NCBI GenBank assembly: GCA_002104985.1
Contig: MCGO01000053.1
Coordinates: 224,886 to 288,885, forward strand
DNA: 64,000 nucleotides
From: Rhizoclosmatium globosum
Taxonomy: Eukaryota > Chytridiomycota > Chytridiomycetes > Chytridiales > Chytriomycetaceae
Direction: 5' to 3'
The position numbers and the translations under genes are program-made. The notes under the pieces were generated by a model. That model made no database searches and was not told the DNA's origin. It was given only the letters and a program-made list of their open reading frames with translations. Positions 9,989-22,197 of this stretch are shown piece by piece. Numbering within the stretch: the stretch's first letter is position 1; each line of letters opens with the position of its first letter.

Positions 9989-12197
9989 CTACTTTTCAAT
10001 CTCCAAAGAATCCAACACCTTGATCAATCGTTGCATACCAACCTCCAACACATCGAGAGGAAGAGAACAAACCACACGGAACATTCCTCTTTGCTCATCA
10101 TGTCTCAAATCACAGTAAAACGCATCTGCAGGCGCAATATACACACCATTGTCAATCAAATGATGGAACAGAGCAAGAGACGGCGTTTCCTTCTTTGAAA
10201 CGGACGGAGTAAGAGAAGGGTGCGAAAGGTATCGCACGAGGTTGATCCACATGCAGATTCCAGCTTCTGGTTGAAGGTACGGAATAGAACGGGAGTCTAG
10301 GTGGCGTTGGACGAGAGTAAAAGAGGCTCGAAGACGCATATGGTTTAACGTGATGAAGTTGTCAACGCGCGGGAGGGAGGAGAGGAAGCTTGTCAAGGCT
10401 GCGTCCAGGGATTGAGAGATTGAGTGGAAGTATACTAGTTCACGATAGGCGCGCATGAATTGCGGGTTGCGGGAACTAATTAGAGTGAGGTAAGATATTC
10501 CTATTGGTCGCGGCTCTTTTGCTCTGTCCTACTCCCTTCTTTTACCATGCTCAATCCGCTCGCTAATCACCCAATAGGTTTACATTTTCTTCGCTACGCT
10601 CACACTTCACGTCACTTGCCGATAATTTTGTATTCATGTTCGCTTCGCTACGCTCACACTTCTTTTTCTTTGTTCGCTTCCCTCACACTTCACTTCACTT
10701 GCTTGCCCCACTCGCTCATAATCCGATGGGTTTTTGCATTCATGGTCGCTTCGCAAAAGTTTGTTCGCTGCGCTCACACTTTACTTAACTTGCTCGCTCC
10801 GCTCGCTATACATCCTTCTTCGCTCGCTATTACCCAATGATTTTGTATTCATATTCACCTCGCGAATTTAACTTGCTCGCTCCGCTCGCTATTCACCCGA
10901 TGATTTTGCATTCATGTTCGCTTCGCGAAACTTCGTTCGCTACTCTCACACTTTTTTTTCTTTGTTCGCTGCGCTCACACTTTACTTAACTTGCTCGCTC
11001 CGCTCGCTATTTATCCTTCTTCGCTCACGATTCACCCGATGGATTTGTATTCTTGTTCGCTTCGCGAAAGTTCGTTCGCTACGCTCACACTTCTTTTCTC
11101 TTTGTTCGCTACGGTCACACTCTTTTTACTTTGCTCGCTTCGCTCGCTATTCCTCCTTATCCGCCTGTTTCCACGCGAAATCCAGACTCTTTCGCAACCC
11201 TTCGGGTGCTCAGTTGGCTTCCGTTCGTTCGAGCACACCCGTTCGACATTCCTTCGCTCGTTCCTCGCTCAGTCATGATCTCACTTAAACATACATGATA
11301 ACAGCGGCACGCTGACCATTCATACAAAAGTCCTTTGAAAAGCTCCAAATGACATGAACAAGGTCCTTCCGAATGACATCCTCTCCGACCTCAAGAGCAC
11401 TCAAAAACTTGTTTTGCGCATCCAAATTCCAGACCGAGAAGGCATAGACTTCATCGACAATGACATGCAAGTTCTTTGAGTTTGCCCATTTGAGGTAGGC
11501 GAGGAGAGTGTCACGCGGGATGATGCGACCGGAAGGGTTGCCAGGGTTTGTAAGCAGCAACGCCTTGATACGCGGGTCCTTGTCGAGAGCATTGTTGAGT
11601 TGATTGATAGAGGGGTATTCCTCAATGTTGCGCTTTACTCTCTTTGAGGGACTAATAACCTCCGAATTTGACAGGTTATCAAGTGGGTTCACGGTGACAA
11701 AACGCAGTCCGGACGAGGCCTCGACATCGCGTCCAAACGAGCCGTAGACCGGGCCCGGCGACAAAATTGCGTCGCCTTCATCGCCGACGATCTGGGCAGC
11801 GCACGACGTGAGCGGCGTTGCTCCGTTTGCGATTGCGAGTTGGTCTGGATTCAATTTAAAAGAAGGAGAAAGGGAAAGGCGGTGGTTGAAGAGTGCCGCG
11901 ATGTTCGTGCGCAGGGAAAGGGTGCCGCGGTAGAGCCCTGGTTGGTTGGTTGGTTCTTGTCTTTGAGAAAGAAAGTACTAGAAACTACACTAAGTTACCA
12001 TAGGGAAGGTGGCTCGGTGCTGCCCGCAGTGGAAGCAGTTCAATCACTTCAGAGTCCATCAACTTGTTCTCGGCTCGTCCAAGGTTCACTATCCCATTGC
12101 GATTCGTCTCGGAATACGGATTGGCGGCGGCGGCATCGGCTCCAGCTCCGAGAACGGACGGTCGCGATATGTTGGCAAGTGCTCGGCGTGACAGCAT
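9989..12197 (-). CDS. PLP-dependent class I aminotransferase, ACC-synthase-like
   Basis: Three exons, complement(join(9989..10475,11295..11937,11999..12197)), give 442 residues with matching phases. Fold-type I landmarks in order: YSETNRNGIVNLGRAEN near the N-terminus, LPYGLYRGTLSLR, the SPGPVYGSFGRDV loop, LLLTNPGNPSG (substrate/cofactor Asn), IVDEVYAFSVW (Asp/Tyr contacting PLP) and SFSKDFCMNGQR, whose Lys is the Schiff-base residue. The order and spacing fit the ACC synthase/ACCS-like branch. Whether it makes ACC or is a general aminotransferase cannot be decided here. The second intron is 819 nt and full of degenerate repeats, against 61 nt for the first. Confidence 0.8.
10540..11285. repeat. 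Degenerate tandem repeat block inside the aminotransferase intron
   Basis: About 750 bp built from a few words repeated with variation: a TTCGCTxCGCTCACACTT element, a GCTCGCTCCGCTCGCTAT element, and a longer one of the form CATTCATGTTCGCTTCGCGA. The last recurs near 10628, 10735, 10847, 10908 and 11047, so spacing is irregular (about 60-140 bp). The TTCGCGAA core is palindromic. Several spurious long frames arise from the repetition. The block lies entirely within the 10476-11294 intron. Confidence 0.8.
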
Positions 12198-12340
12198 TTG
12201 TTGTCAAATTAAATAAGTTCATTGGCTGCTGCTTCCCGTGTCTTCAATCAGTCAAATTAAGCGAAAAAGATATGGCACTGAATATAAAATGTATTTTTAT
12301 ACTACTATAACAAATGCGGTAAATGAGGCCTTTTTTCTAT

Positions 12341-14291
12341 TCACGCCATCACAGCTTGTTTGGACTTCTTGGGCCAAATCACTGGGACCAACAAGAGAAT
12401 ACCTGCAAGATACACCAAGTGACTCAAATACGCATACTTGAATGCATCGTTGAATCCACGCTTCAATTGAGTCAATGCGACTTGAACAGCTGTTGAATTA
12501 CCAGAAGAACTTAACTGTGCCTCCAACACTTTGGCAAGTGTAATGTACTGCGAAACAGTCACCTCAATTCCATTTTGTTGCAGCATATCAATGGCTGTGT
12601 GGAGTTCTGCGACACCATCTGTCTTGGACACAAGCACGTTGTTCAAAATGGTTCCAGTGATTGAAATGGCAACGTTTCTTTTGAATTAAATAGATAAGAT
12701 TATGACAGAATTTATACACAGTACTCACGCTCCGACAGTGAAAGAGCATGAGGCGATTCCTTGAGTAATGGGGATGAATTCTTTGGCTACCTGGAGTTGC
12801 ATGGCAGTTACACGCGTAGTGGAAATCAATCCAGCTGCTATTCCTAGGATCACCAGACTGATGATTAGCTGGGCCATGTCTGTAGCTTCAGTGAAAGTTG
12901 CAACCCAAACTGTAGAAATGATCCACAGAATAGGCGAGATGATGAAGAAAGAAATGTAATGCCCTGTTTTTTAGAAAGGTGCGGTGAGAAAGTATAGTGA
13001 ACTATCAACTATATGCATTACCTCCTTTCGAAATGATGGCTCCACTAATTATGGTAAAGAGAATGTAGCAGGTACAAGTCACAACATTGATACCTCCGGT
13101 TTTAACAGCCGAGTAACCGAAAATAAACTCCAATAGAAGGCTGATCATCAATAAAATACGGTCACGTTAGATTGAAATGTTACCACAATCAAAGACACTC
13201 ACGCAAAGTAAAATAAGTATGAACTCAACGCGGCACCGAAACAGAATGAAATCCCTGCTGTCGCTGTAATCCACCGCTCTTTGAATATCGCAGGTGGAAG
13301 CATAGGATCTCTCGCATAATAAAACTCAATCCACAAAAACACCACTGCCCCAATCACGCTCAACACAAACAACGAAATAACTTGCGGCGAGTTCCACGAC
13401 CACGTAGTCCCACCCAATAAAATCGGGATATTGAAACACATCAACGTCATAAGAAGCGTAATTGCTCCGAGGATGTCCAAGTTTCGAGGATCTGGCTTCT
13501 CAACGGATGGAAGGTTCAAGCTTGTCGCGATGAAGACGAAGGCGATTAATCCGAGAGGAAAGTTGATGTAAAAACACCATCTCCATTTCAGGTATTGGCT
13601 GACAAGTCCACCCAAGAGTGGACCTAGGATACTCCCGATTCCCATCACTGCACCCAAGATTGCATTGTATTTCGCTATGTAAACCTTCGATTTAGTTTTT
13701 TCCTTCCCCTCGCTTTAAGAAGATACAGAGGGTGGTTATTCTTACCTCGACTCTCAGCCGCCGTCATCTCCGAAATCGCGATATATGACAGAGGAAGGAA
13801 TCCTCCGCCGCCAATCCCCGCGACAGCTCTCCCAACAACCAACACCTCCATAGAAGGTGCAACAGCGCAAACCAGCGATCCACTCAAAAAGAGCGTAAGC
13901 GCGACAAGGAATACGTGTTTCTTGGAGACAAGCATCGAGACTTTACCATACCTGTAATAAAAACAATGAATGAAAGGAAAGAGAGGGAGGAGGAGGAGGA
14001 GGAGGAGGGCTCTTACATGATTCCAAACGCTGCTGACGTAAGCATGTACACTCCAAGCCAGGGCAAAAGCGTTTCCTTTCCTAAATCGGAAAGAATAAGG
14101 GAGAACGCAGGGGACAGAATCGTTCCGTCGAGACTGTGGAGGAATACTGCGCTTAGAAGACCCGTGTAAGCGAGTATGAATTGGGTTTGTGTGAGTGCGT
14201 TTGAGGAATTGGAGTCCTGGGTTTGGGGTTCTTGGAGGGGAATTGTTTCTTGAGACTCGAGGATAATGGTGGAAGTGTTTGGAGAACGCAT
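12341..14291 (-). CDS. MFS multidrug-type transporter 2 (DHA2/14-TM class)
   Basis: Same exon plan as transporter 1. From the ATG at 14291 the first exon has a polar head rich in Thr/Gln and then LDGTILSPAFSLILSDLGKE. Further exons carry GRAVAGIGGGGFLPLSY and WRWCFYINFPLG. The C-terminal exon (12341-12646) has the loop and last helix ending LLLVPVIWPKK. The first intron includes a purine run, (GAGGAG)n, at about 13987-14009. The copy looks intact. Its C-terminal exon is closest to transporter 3 (SQYITLAKxxE, AFKYAYLSHL), so these two are probably the most recent duplicates of this array (inference). Confidence 0.8.
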
Positions 14292-14779
14292 TTTTCGGAT
14301 CTGAGTTCTTGATATTATGAAAAGGATTAAATATTTTTTCCGCAATTTATGGAGATGCCGAATTATCTACCACGTAGGTTTTTGACTGTATCTGTTTCCC
14401 CATGATATTCGCCAAGATGACAAGCCGATCGCCATAATTCAGAGGTATCTGATTGGATCCTTGCCGTTCCGTTCCCATGCTCCAAGAAAGAGAATTAGAT
14501 AACGTCATGTTCACTACAACTGGCTTACGCAACTTAATTCAATGGCCAAATTATAGAAACTTACAATAAAAGTTCTTAAAAGCATCGCATAAATCGGCTC
14601 TCCATTATCAGGGATATTTCGCTCGAGCGGTTGATTGGATCAGCGATGAATGGCAACTTAGATGAGTTTCAAGACCATTTGTTGCACAGTCCGCATGCTA
14701 GTCCACAAGAAGAAAAAAACGGAACACTAATTCACGGAATTATCTTTATAGCAACGCTTGTAAGAACAAATATATATAT
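14292..14779. other. Gap between MFS 2 and MFS 3 with a possible gene remnant
   Basis: About 490 bp. Plus-strand positions 14643-14760 read as a short peptide beginning MNGNLDEFQDHLLHSP, which has the helix-turn look of an ankyrin start, but it runs into AT-rich sequence and the end of the transporter 3 gene. It may be a remnant of an ankyrin-type gene. The rest should hold the promoter of transporter 2. Nothing else is recognisable. Confidence 0.25.
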
Positions 14780-16729
14780 TTACGCCTCATTCTTGGCTTC
14801 CTTTCTTTTCGGCCAAATGACTGGAACAAGTAGCAGAATTCCAACTAAATACGCCAAGTTGCTCATGTATGCATACTTGAATGCATCGTTCCATCCGCTC
14901 TTCAACTGAATCAATGCAGCACTAAAGAGTGTTTCCTCACTTCCAGAAGACTGTAACAATTTTTGAAAAGTCTTGGCTAGAGTGATGTACTGGGATACAG
15001 TGACTTGAAATCCCTCTTTGATAAGCATATCAATCGCCGTGTGAAGTTCAGCCGAATCGTTAGTCTTGATAACGAGTAGATTATTCAGAATAGTTCCAGT
15101 AATGGAGATGGCAACGTTTCTATTGCATAGAATGATTAAAACAGTCACATTTCCAATCATTTTAGTATACTCACGCGCCGACTGCAAAGCAGCAAGACAC
15201 AATTCCTTGACAGATTGGTAAAAAATGTGTTGGAACATGTAATTGCATCGCCGAAATTCTTGTTGTAATCATGAGACCCCCGGCAGTTCCAAGAAATAGG
15301 AGGCTCCCAACAATTTGTCCCATATCTGTGTCCTTTGTGAAGTTGGCAACCCATATTATCGAAATCGCCCATAATATTGGACCAACGATAAAGAATGAAA
15401 TGTAATGGCCTGTAAAATAAACATTAGTTGAATAAGTTTGTTAATGAAAGCGTTGAGGAAGACGTCGCACCTCGTTTCGCAAGAATTGCACCAGATACAA
15501 CCGTAAACACGACATACGTCCCACATGAGATCACATTGATTTCTCCGGTTTTAACTGCCGAGAATTCGAAAATGAATTCCAAAAGAAGTCTAAATTAGTA
15601 ACGCGTTAAATATTCTCCTTTCACAGGCAAGATAACTCACGAAAAGTAAAAGAGGTACGAATTCATAACCGCACCCATACAAAAAGAAAGAGCGATTGAT
15701 GCGGTAATCCAACGCACTTTGAAGATTGCCGGCGGGATGATTGGGTCACTTGCAACTCGGAATTCGATCCACAAAAACACAAGACCGCCCAGCACACTCA
15801 AAACGAACAAAGTTATCACTTGTGCTGAATCCCAGGCCCATGTAGTTCCGCCAAGAAGAATTGGGATGTTGAATGCCAGGAGAGTGATGAGTAATGTCAA
15901 GGCTCCAAGAACATCGACGTTTCGCAACTTTGCCAATACGTTTTCTTGGGTAGTTGAGATTTTTAAGTTCGTCATGATAAAAGCAAATGAAATGAGGCCG
16001 ATTGGAATATTGATCCAAAAGCACCATCTCCAATTCAAGCGGTCACTGAATGTACCTCCAAGCAATGGGCCAAGAATACTGCCGAGCCCCATGGCAGAGC
16101 CAAGAATAGAATTGTATTTGGCTGTTGGGGTTCAGAGTGTTAGTTCCAATTTTGCAAAGTGGGTAAAACGTGTTACGTGCACTCAACAGCGGTCTTGCAG
16201 CGTTGTCATATCAGCAATAATGATAAACGAAAGCGGGAGAAAGCCTCCGCCGCCTACTCCTGCCAAGGCTCGCCCAAAAATCAAGACTTCCATTGATTGC
16301 GCAACAGCGCAAATCATTGATCCAATGAGGAACACTGTCAATGCAAACAGGAAAACATATTTCTTGGGAAAGACAGTCGAGAACTTTCCGTACCTAAGGC
16401 AAAAAGTCAAGTTTCATGGTTTGTCGGCACACCGTAAAATGAACCCACAGGATCCCAAACGGCGCAGAGGTTAGCATGTACAGCCCGAGCCATGGCAGAA
16501 GCGTCTCTTTCCCCAAATCAGCGAGAATGAATGGGAACGCCGGTGAAATGATCGTGCTGTCAAGGTAGTAGAGAAAGACTGCAAACAGGAGACCAGTGTA
16601 AGCCAGAGCGAATTGAGTCTTTGGGACACTGGCGTTGGAGTCTGAGGGCTTAATTGTAGCGAGTCCGTGTTCATTGCATTGAGCAACTAGGAAGGAGTCA
16701 TCAATTTGTAGGTTGGGCTCGGGGTCCAT
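14780..16729 (-). CDS. MFS multidrug-type transporter 3 (DHA2/14-TM class)
   Basis: Starts at MDPEPNLQID (ATG at 16729), although an in-frame ATG lies six codons upstream. The first exon contains LDSTIISPAFPFILADLGKE. The next has the GRALAGVGGGGFLPLSF segment and the third NWRWCFWINIPIG. Exon 15160-15415 differs from its paralogues by MITTRISAMQLHVPTHFLPI in place of the usual MVQLRISA..L..DLIPI, a loop where the copies vary most. The C-terminal exon ends LLVPVIWPKRKEAKNEA. All exons are open and the gene looks functional. It is the most upstream member of the first array and precedes a gap of about 580 bp. Confidence 0.8.
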
Positions 16730-17312
16730 ATTTGTTCTTTCGAGCATAGAAATAAGGCTCCTGTTCCGATCTCTATGGCTGTGTGGAAAAGAACAACATA
16801 CATTCCAATATTTATCACTTATAATATGCATTTGCTTGCGGGCTTGACGAATTAAAAAATCATTCGTGTCTGAAAATGCTTTTCACTCTTCATTTCAAAT
16901 CAAATACGCGAATATATCTGACATCACATTCATAACCACAGAACAGTTTCTATTATGAGCAAGAACAAATGAAGGGCAAATAGTTATACTTCAGTCACTG
17001 ACACCAGTGATAATATTTCACACCATACCTATTTAGTGTGACTGATAGTAACAACAATTCCGATAACGATAATTTCCTGCCTGAAATTTAGCTTTATGTG
17101 GTACATTGGCTGACGAAGATAGTTTTTGCCTTTAACTCCCATATTTCTAGACTTTTTACATAAGGGGAGTAGGCTGACCACCTGCATTCATGGTGTAGGG
17201 GTTTCGCTTCGTCAATTAGACCCAAGAAATTTAAATTAAGTATTAATTCTAAAAGCGGTGGCTCAACAGCCTCCCGTCTGTGTCTGACATTTCAAAAACC
17301 TTCTTTGAAGTG
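16730..17312. other. Intergenic region upstream of a membrane protein gene
   Basis: AT-rich DNA between the divergent transporter 3 and the next plus-strand gene. It should hold both promoters. A signal-peptide exon for the plus-strand gene is expected here: the frame is open from about 17253 and preceded by AG acceptor-like sites (CTAAAAG, CAACAG), but no convincing exon with an ATG was found. Confidence 0.4.
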
Positions 17313-18203
17313 ATGGCGACGTCCAATCCCGACGCGATAACCTGTCTCAATGCGCAGCTAGTGTACACCAACACACTGACCACGGCAACGGGCGTGCCTG
17401 ACTCGTGCGTGCAAAATGTGATGGATGCCATGATCCCGGCCTTTGAAGCGTGTTCAAAGCCAACGTCGGTCTACGGTTTCTCGTCTCTGAACCCAAACTA
17501 CAATTCACCGCTTTCGTTCAAGGCCTGGTGCATGGGCCGCTATGGCGTTGCTCTGACGGGTCCCTCATTGGATGCTAGTAGTACAACTCAAGATGGTGGT
17601 GGAGGCTTTCCAGGTCTTCCTCTCGGTCTCGGTATCCTTCCAAATCCAACTGCGAAGCCTGTTGTTCTTGTTCCTGTTTCTTCTGCATTTACGTCGACTG
17701 CCATGGCTCCAGGTCCAACGAACGCTGTTCCTGTCGTAATTGCTTCAAAGGAGTCACCCTCGTCAAACGAGAACCCGGGCCTTCCACCGGCTGCCTATGC
17801 TGGAATTCTTGCTGGATTTGTTGTGGTTGCCGGTGCAATGGCTGCCGTGTGGTACGTGCGCAAGAACAGGGTTAGTGCGGAAGTGGATGCTGAGGCCATT
17901 AAGGCTATGGACGTCAAAATTGCTGCAATCAGTTCAGAGGCTGCTGCTTTACCCGCGTCTGCTGCTCCAATGGGAAGTACTTCAGATGATCGCAAAGGAA
18001 AGGCTGTTGCACGGACAACTGGTGATGGCGAAAAGACGAGTGCAAATCTCTACCAACCAAGAGTCAGGAGGTGAGTAGTTAAACAAACACCTTTTCCTCC
18101 CTCATCACACAAATCTAATCAATCTTTTCTGTCATTGATAAGGATATCGGGTGCTACTTCTGCATCGCTTCCACGATACAGCGACCAGTCGAAGTCAGAG
18201 TAA
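17313..18203 (+). CDS. Single-pass membrane protein with Cys-containing ectodomain
   Basis: Two exons, join(17313..18070,18143..18203), give at least 272 residues; the intron has GTGAGT and ATAAG ends. Residues 1-80 form a small domain with four or five Cys (TCLNAQLVY, PDSCVQNVMDA, EACSKP, KAWCMGRYG), then a Pro/Gly/Ser-rich stalk. A clear transmembrane helix follows (AAYAGILAGFVVVAGAMAAV), then a basic stop-transfer (WYVRKNR) and a low-complexity cytosolic tail. The topology suggests a cell-surface protein with an outer N-terminus, so a signal peptide is expected. The frame is open upstream to about 17253, so a 5' exon is probably missing from this model. No named family recognised. Confidence 0.6.
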
Positions 18204-18654
18204 ATGAGTGTTTGGGCTGGCTCAGACACACTTTGGCACGCACCAGTTTGATATGCACACTTTTAGAGAATACCATACTTTATCCTTTTATTTCAATCCA
18301 AACTTTCATATTTTAATAAACGACAATAGGGTTTTAGTCAGTTTTAAAGCGTCCAAGCATCCACTCACAGCCAAGCATTCAAAATCATACATCCACAACT
18401 TCAACAAAAATGAATCTATTTGTTTTAGAAACCCATTACCGGATTATTTGTCGTAAAAACGTAAAAACAAAGAGACACAAAACAACACAGAAAACAACCG
18501 TAAATCAACACTCCACATACCCCTCATAAAACCTTTCACCAGGAAACAGCAAAAATACACAATCTCAGAGAGGAGACACCAAAAAGAAAGACAAGGTAAA
18601 AATAAACATAGTCAAAAATGGAAAAAAGAGATGCCATGAAACTTTACACAAAGA
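18204..18654. other. Convergent 3' region
   Basis: The tails of two converging genes. The sequence is A/T-rich, turning A-rich on the plus strand towards 18600. It contains AATAAA-like words suited to polyadenylation on both strands. No gene is seen. Confidence 0.5.
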
Positions 18655-21600
18655 TTAATAGTGGTACATGTTGGGATCACGATGCTGCTGCTGTTGCTGC
18701 TGCGACTGATACCCCTGATACTGTTGCTGCATTTGCGACTGCTGCTGCTGATACCCTCCATAGAACTGATGCTGCTGCTGCTGCTGCTGCACAGACGGAA
18801 CATACTGTTGTTGTTGCTGCTGCAAAACCTGCTGCGGAATCCCATACCCAATCCCAACCGGCAATCCACCGGAATACCCAGCGCCCGCAGAATAATACTG
18901 CTGCTCCGTTTCATACGGGTTCACAAAGTATCCCAAATTCGGAGTCAATGGGGACACGACTTCGCCCGAGACGTGGTGCTGCTCGTATGCGGGTGTGACT
19001 TCTTCGATGAGGCGTTTGTAGGCCATGGGGTTGGTTTTCACTTCGGACATTGTGGCGAGGGTTGCGCGCGTGATTGCGGAGAGCCGGTGTTTTTCTTCGG
19101 CGGTTAGGGTTGCTGTTGAGAGGATTTTTTGGATGAGAGGGGTTCCGACTGTGTGGTCGGAGATGATGTCGCGGAGGGTTGGGGAGGCGGATGTGGGGGA
19201 TGGTTGGGTTGGGGATGTTTCGGAGGTGGTGGTGTCTGGGGAAAAGATTTCTTTGAGGAGAAGGTCACGGGCGTCGAGTTCTGAACGTTGGGATACTTTG
19301 ATTGAATGGTGTGAGTATCATTCATGTGCAAATGAACGAAAAAAGGGAACATACCAATCTTGAGAACAATTCCACTTGCCAACTTATGTCTGCACAACGC
19401 CGCCAAATCCCCTTGCTCCACAAGCCGCGGTGCAAGAACCCTAAACCGTCCAGGCAACAAACTCGCATCCACCAACCACCCAACCAAAATACTTCCATTC
19501 AAATTCGTAACCAATTGCACAGCAACCTGTGTAATCGCAACCGCAACATGCTTCTGCTGCCTCCTTGTCGTATACTGACTCTCCAAACAACTTCTCATCG
19601 CACGAGCTCCGAACCGACCCGTTCCAATCTCAAGTACTTTCGCTTGCATCGCGTCGAAAATGAATTGGTTCGTGGGAAGGCGGAGACAGCACTGGATGAC
19701 GTAGTTTCCGAATTGGTCGAGGAGGAGACATGGGGCGTACGGTTTGAGTGCGAGGACGAGGAGGTGGGATTCTTGTTGCGTGCGAGCTGTGTCGATTATC
19801 TTTTGGACGACCCAGGTTCCGTTCTTGTGGACACCGAGGGTTGCGAGGTATGGAGTTAGCTTTTCGATAAGGTGGCAGCGGGTTTGAGGAGATGTGCGTT
19901 CGATTAGCTTTTGGAGGACAACATTTCCAATGTAGTCTGTTTGGGGTTGTAATATTTCAGTGATGAAAAGTTGGTGTAAGTTAGGAAATCGTTACCAGTG
20001 CACAGCTCGACAGCCTCATCATAACACTCCATAAAGATCGACATCACTTCTTCAAGATCCGTTGTCGGGTTTTCCAGTCTCTTTCGCATCTCTCGCAGAC
20101 GTGACTGATCCACACGACGCAATGGGTCTGGTTCAGGAAGCGCAACCAAACTAGCCGCATATGCTTCACCACCAAGAGACTCTCCCGTATTACCTAACCC
20201 AGCATCTTCACCCAAAAATCCATCCACACCTCCCCCAATACTAAGTCCCGCCCTTCCAGCCTTCGCAGGACTCAACGTATTCACATTCAATCCACCAGCA
20301 GTACCTGCAGGAACATCTGTCTTTGACGGAACCTTTGCAAACCCAACCTTAATCTGCATTCCATGCACTTCACGCCCATTCATACTCTGCTGCGCAACCA
20401 TGGCGTGCTGGAGGTTCTCAAAGTTGACAAACCCACATGACTTGTGTGTCAATACGCGGCATGATTCAACGGGTCCGAACGCTGTGAACAGTTTCTCGAG
20501 GTCAGTTGGAAGGAGGGTTGGTGGAATGTTTCCGATCCCTAGTGTCACATCTACGTTTAGCACTGTAACCTGGAGAAAAAGAGAGAGAGGGGGAGAGGGG
20601 GAGAGTACATACAAACAGACTTTGTAGGCTGCATCCCTTGTGTATCCCCAACAGCCTCGTTCTTCCCAAACCCAAGTCGAATCACGCCGTTACCAATCTT
20701 CTTTCCCGTCATGGACTCCTTTGCGGCGAGTGCGTCTTCTACGCGCGTGTAGTTTACGAATACGCATTCCTTGTCGGGGAGCATGCGGAGGGATTCGATT
20801 GCGCCGTAGGGGGAGAAGAGGTTTAGGATCTCTGGAGCGGAGATTTGGGAGTCGAGATTTCCGACCCAGAGGGAGCGGGAGGGGGTTTGGAAGTCTTGGT
20901 CGTGTTCGGTCTGTGTTGTTTTTTTAACAAATGGATGGAAGGAAAGTAGTAGGTGGGCGAAATTACCATGTCGTCCAAACCATACGTGATTGTGGACTGT
21001 AAGAGGGTTCCTTGGTTGTTGGTGATTGAAAGGATTTGGTCTTCTCGTTGCTGCTGTTGTTGCTGTTGCTGTTGCTGTTGTTGATGTTGAGGGTGGTATT
21101 GCTGTTGAGGAGAAGAACGTTGTTGCTGTTGTTGTAATGCAATTCCGAGACCACTCGATTGACGTGACAGCTGTGGATGTTCTTGCTGCAATCCATACAA
21201 ATCAACTCCGTCTACAACGAAACGATCCACAATGCCAATGGTTGAGGCACGCTGACGAGTTCCTGGTTTAGGAGGAGCGAGAGATGACGGCATCGTGAAT
21301 CCCATGTCGTTATTGGGGAGAGATCCTGGAGCAGTTCCGTTCACTGAACTATGCGCACGCAATCGGTTTGGAACCAGTTGTGGTTGTTTTGGTTGAGGGG
21401 GGAAGTCATCGAGGCCAAGGTAATCGAAAGTGCGTGTAACACTTGAAAGCAGTTGGGATGGATCTGAAGACTGCTGTTGATGTTGTTGTTGTTGTGGCTG
21501 TGGGAATGAGAGGAAGGGGTTTGGTTGTTGGTCTTGAGGATCGAAGGACGTCTTGAGACGGGAAGGTTGCGAAGGACCTGGGCGAAACCCAGAAAGACCG

Positions 21601-22197
21601 ACATTAAGCTTGTCTTGGATCTGAGAAGTTCCTTCGCTCCACGGAGTTGAATCGATAGTGCTCAAGCCAGGTGGCTTTGGGAGATTGAGGGAGCCTGCGC
21701 GGGTTCTCCCCGTAGGTTGAGGCGATGAAAGGGGAGAGGTGCCGAGGAATTCAAGGGGATTGCTACTGAGAGATTGTGGAGTCATTGGACGGCTTGAGGG
21801 ATCGTTTGACAGATATTCAGAGGGAAATGCAGAGAAAGTCTCAGCCCTAGCTCTTCGGTAACCACCAGGAGCTCTAAGGAAACTGGGTGAATTTGTAGCT
21901 GATGTTCCCGAGATTGAATTGGATTGGGGAGGGGCAAAGAAGGCATCTGGATTGAAGGAGGAAGACTGGCTATTTGACGATGAAAAGAGAACATCTTCAA
22001 CAGCAGCAAACGAAGTTGATGTTTCGAATCTGGATTTTGATAGTTTGGATTAGATTTTGGATTGGGTGGATGTGAAAAGGAAGGTGCCAATGGGGCAAAA
22101 GCGAAGATGGACAGTCGATTTGATCGGACTTTAAAACTGGTTTTTGTGTTTGGACAGGTCGTTTGGTTTGTGCTAATTGAGTCCCAAAAGAACCCAT
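18655..22197 (-). CDS. RRM plus Pumilio-repeat RNA-binding protein, Jsn1/Puf1-Puf2 type
   Basis: A large multi-exon gene of about 1,000 residues. After a Ser/Pro/Gln-rich N-terminus come two RRM domains: SLWVGNLDSQISAPEILNLF with ECVFVNYTRVEDA, then LGIGNIPPTLLPTDLEKLF with SCGFVNFENLQHA. Pumilio repeats follow, including DYIGNVVLQKLIE, NGTWVVQKII, FGNYVIQCCLR and RFGARAMRSCLE. RRM plus divergent PUF repeats is the layout of yeast Jsn1 (Puf1) and Puf2, which bind mRNAs of membrane or mitochondrial proteins. The C-terminus is a long polyGln tract. The reading continues in frame upstream of the ATG at 21785, so a 5' exon is needed; the best start is MGSFGTQLAQ at 22197, joined to about 22033 by a weak GTCCGA donor (uncertain). 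Confidence 0.78.
18660..18860. repeat. CTG/CAG-rich tract encoding polyGln
   Basis: Imperfect CTG/TTG (minus strand CAG/CAA) triplets coding the Gln-rich C-terminus of the Pumilio protein. A second such tract lies at about 21048-21135 in the same gene. Mixed CAG/CAA codons make this less expandable than a pure repeat. Frames on the opposite strand give spurious polyLeu/polyAla peptides. Confidence 0.8.

Noticed and set aside
10547..11298. Several open frames in the repeat block reading like RYAHTSFSLFA or SLRSLFILL
   Set aside because: They follow the repeated DNA words in two frames, have no homology and lie in an intron defined by matching phases on both sides. Also not a CRISPR array: repeats are degenerate, palindromes are short and spacers are not unique.
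18618..19107. Plus-strand frames rich in Ala, Thr or Leu over the polyGln region
   Set aside because: They are the antisense of the CAG/CAA-coded polyGln end of the Pumilio protein, whose frame carries the domain similarity.
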